A program made the position numbers and the translations under genes. Shown one piece after another: positions 4,508-6,120 of a stretch of DNA of 6,120 nucleotides (position 1 is the stretch's first letter; the number at the start of each line of letters is the position of its first letter). Source of the DNA: a candidate division SR1 bacterium CG_4_9_14_3_um_filter_40_9 (GTDB taxonomy: Bacteria; Patescibacteriota; Gracilibacteria; Absconditabacterales; Absconditicoccaceae). The notes under the pieces were generated by a model. That model ran no database searches. It was not told where the DNA came from and saw only the letters and a program-made list of their open reading frames with translations. The DNA lies in assembly GCA_002791215.1 (NCBI GenBank), contig PFWQ01000060.1, positions 985 through 7,104 on the forward strand. Reading direction: 5' to 3'.

Positions 4508-6120
4508 TTATTGTGGCCATGACTCGATTATTTCTTTAGAGTTTTTCATCTCTTTTTCCTTGGTCTTCTTGTCATATATCTCTACATTTCCATTGTTATA
4601 GAAGGTATAATTTTCAAATCTGTATGCCTTGGAATCTTCTCGCTTGTATTCATCGTCGGTATTTTTCAAAACAACTTTTGGTATGTCACTGGCGTAGTTG
4701 ATAGTTACAATCCTTGCACCAGCTACAAATTCAGCGCCCAATTCCTTACCCAAAGCAACGATTTTTCCTTGTAGCCACCTAGTGAATCCAGGTACATCAT
4801 GCTCTCTGCGGTAGCAAAACTTTTGAAGTTGTCATCGACCATTCTCGTAATCAGCTTTTTTAAATGTTCCATTATCATTAAGCTCGGCCTTGAGATCTAC
4901 TTGTCACATCAGATACAATCACTTGGTAATGAAAGATAGGACCTGTTCCTTGGTATATGCAGGAGTTTCGGCATTCAAAGCACCCATGATCTCTTTCTTG
5001 GTGTTGTCCCACAAAGTATCCATTTTGTCATAAATAGCTTCAGTATTGCCCAGTGCCAACAAGGTACGGGAATATACCGTATCATACCATGATAAACCAG
5101 TTGTCCGTCATTCAAATCCTTCTTTGAAAAACGTATCCACATCAGCCTTATTGGCTGTAAGTGTTTCGTTGATATTGATGATATCGTTTACATTACCATT
5201 TATTTTTTCATCTACATGCTGTTCTATAGCTACCGCACTACCTTTGTCAGTGATATTGAGTTTGTAGTTGCTGCCTATAGTTTGGGTAAGGACGACCTTG
5301 CTAGTCATCTCTTTGTCGATAAGATGCATATAGATTTGTTCTCCAAGAGTTTTTTTGACGGATCCTGGTATGTCATTCAATGAGATGTTTGTTTCGAGAT
5401 CACCTTCATCAAACTTAGAAATTCGAGCGGTGTCATTTCGTCATTTGGCATTGGTAATGATTTCAAATGAAGTACCGGTAGTCCTAAGACAATATCCTGA
5501 GTAATTGTTTTTTGTATCCAATAATTTATAGAGTCCATCCTTTGTTTTTACAATCGTGAGAGATCCCAAGGAAATATGTTGTGTAAGGCCATCTTGGGTG
5601 AGGACAGAAATGATTTTTTTGGTTTCGTCAAATTTTGCAGATTGGAGCTCCGCTATACCGCCCATACCGCCTAGAGAAATCATATTCTTGGGATCCCAGC
5701 TAGCAGTTTCAAATTTTGTTATTTCGGCTTCTATTTTTTTGATCTCTGCGTTCATAGTGTTGAGTATCTGTTTCTGAGCTTTGCGTAGAGCCAAAATTTC
5801 ATCTTGTACCATCTTCAAAACTGGGACATTGGCTTTCCCTCCGTCCTTGCCGTAATTTATGTTTTTACCTTCATCAGCTGCCTTATCCAAAAGCCTTTTC
5901 GCGATATATGCGTTGATACCCAAACCAGCTTTTTTGGCTAATGCCATTATGTAAATTACAAGCTCCTTTCTGGACGCTTCTTCGCCACTGAGCCTGCCGT
6001 TGAGGTCATAATCTTCTGCCTTCATGACAGACAGTATCGAATTTTTATACATGTTTAGTTCCTTATCATCCCGATAGTACAAGATATTCTTGTATTTGGT
6101 AATAAGTTTGGTGATGTTTG
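4508..6120 (-). CDS. Large protein of unknown function with EF-hand loop, 5' end outside window
   Basis: One open frame of at least 536 codons, entering at the right edge and ending with TAA at 4508-4510. It is continuous only if TGA is Gly: five in-frame TGAs (complements at 5441, 5108, 4919, 4904, 4832) and no internal TAA or TAG. Numbering from the window edge, residues 36-47 read DYDLNGRLSGEE, a canonical 12-residue EF-hand loop with D1, D3, N5, G6, L8 and E12 in place. Residues about 98-138 are rich in Lys, Glu and hydrophobics with heptad-like spacing and look like a coiled coil. A Gly/Met-rich patch (SLGGMGGIAEL) follows, then beta-like sequence (SLTIVKTKDGLYKLLD). Near the C-terminus ELNDNGTFKKAD resembles a degenerate second EF-hand loop. 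No transmembrane helix is evident in the visible part; whether it has a signal peptide cannot be seen. I do not recognise the family. Calcium binding is inferred from the motif only. Confidence 0.85.
5978..6013 (-). other. EF-hand calcium-binding loop in the large minus-strand gene
   Basis: Encodes DYDLNGRLSGEE. Positions 1 (D), 3 (D), 5 (N), 6 (G), 8 (L) and 12 (E) fit the EF-hand/dockerin loop consensus. The flanks (SVMKAE before, ASRKELVIYI after) are compatible with the entering and exiting helices. Confidence 0.7.

Noticed and set aside
133..6120. Multiple pseudogenes or frameshifted genes, or the Mycoplasma-type code (TGA = Trp)
   Set aside because: Frames are intact apart from TGA, and TGA columns match conserved glycines while Trp is encoded by TGG.

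Overview
The window reads as a chromosomal piece of a Candidatus Gracilibacteria or Absconditabacteria (SR1) bacterium, which use genetic code 25 (TGA = glycine). All three complete genes and the long partial gene are broken by TGA under the standard code but run through to TAA when TGA is read as Gly. Many TGAs fall on glycines that are invariant in the family: the EF-4 switch motif EQER-G-ITIK, the RuvA helix-hairpin-helix motif S-G-V-G-PK, and CYG-G-D near the EF-4 C-terminus. Conserved tryptophans use TGG, so this is not the Mycoplasma-type code.

Layout: (1) 1-51, minus: first 17 codons of a gyrB-like gene. (2) 133-1419, minus: complete housekeeping sigma factor rpoD, upstream of gyrB on the same strand and separated from it by 81 bp holding a heptanucleotide repeat. 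(3) 1420-1891: a 472-bp divergent intergenic region with a consensus sigma-70 promoter on the plus strand, a series of stem-loops that could be a non-coding RNA or long leader, and an array of 10-bp-phased AT-rich repeats arranged as an imperfect inverted repeat. (4) 1892-2455, plus: ruvA. (5) 2487-4445, plus: lepA (EF-4) with an insertion of about 55 residues that contains a heptanucleotide repeat. (6) 4462-4492: bidirectional terminator between convergent genes. (7) 4508-6120, minus: 3' part of a large unrecognised protein with a canonical EF-hand loop and a probable coiled coil.

The genes are mostly core information processing: transcription initiation (RpoD), topology (GyrB), Holliday-junction processing (RuvA) and translation (EF-4). 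ruvA and lepA probably share a transcript (31-bp gap); rpoD and gyrB may share another. I see no defence system, mobile element, CRISPR array, tRNA or rRNA. The least explained parts are the divergent intergenic region, the EF-4 insertion and the large EF-hand protein.
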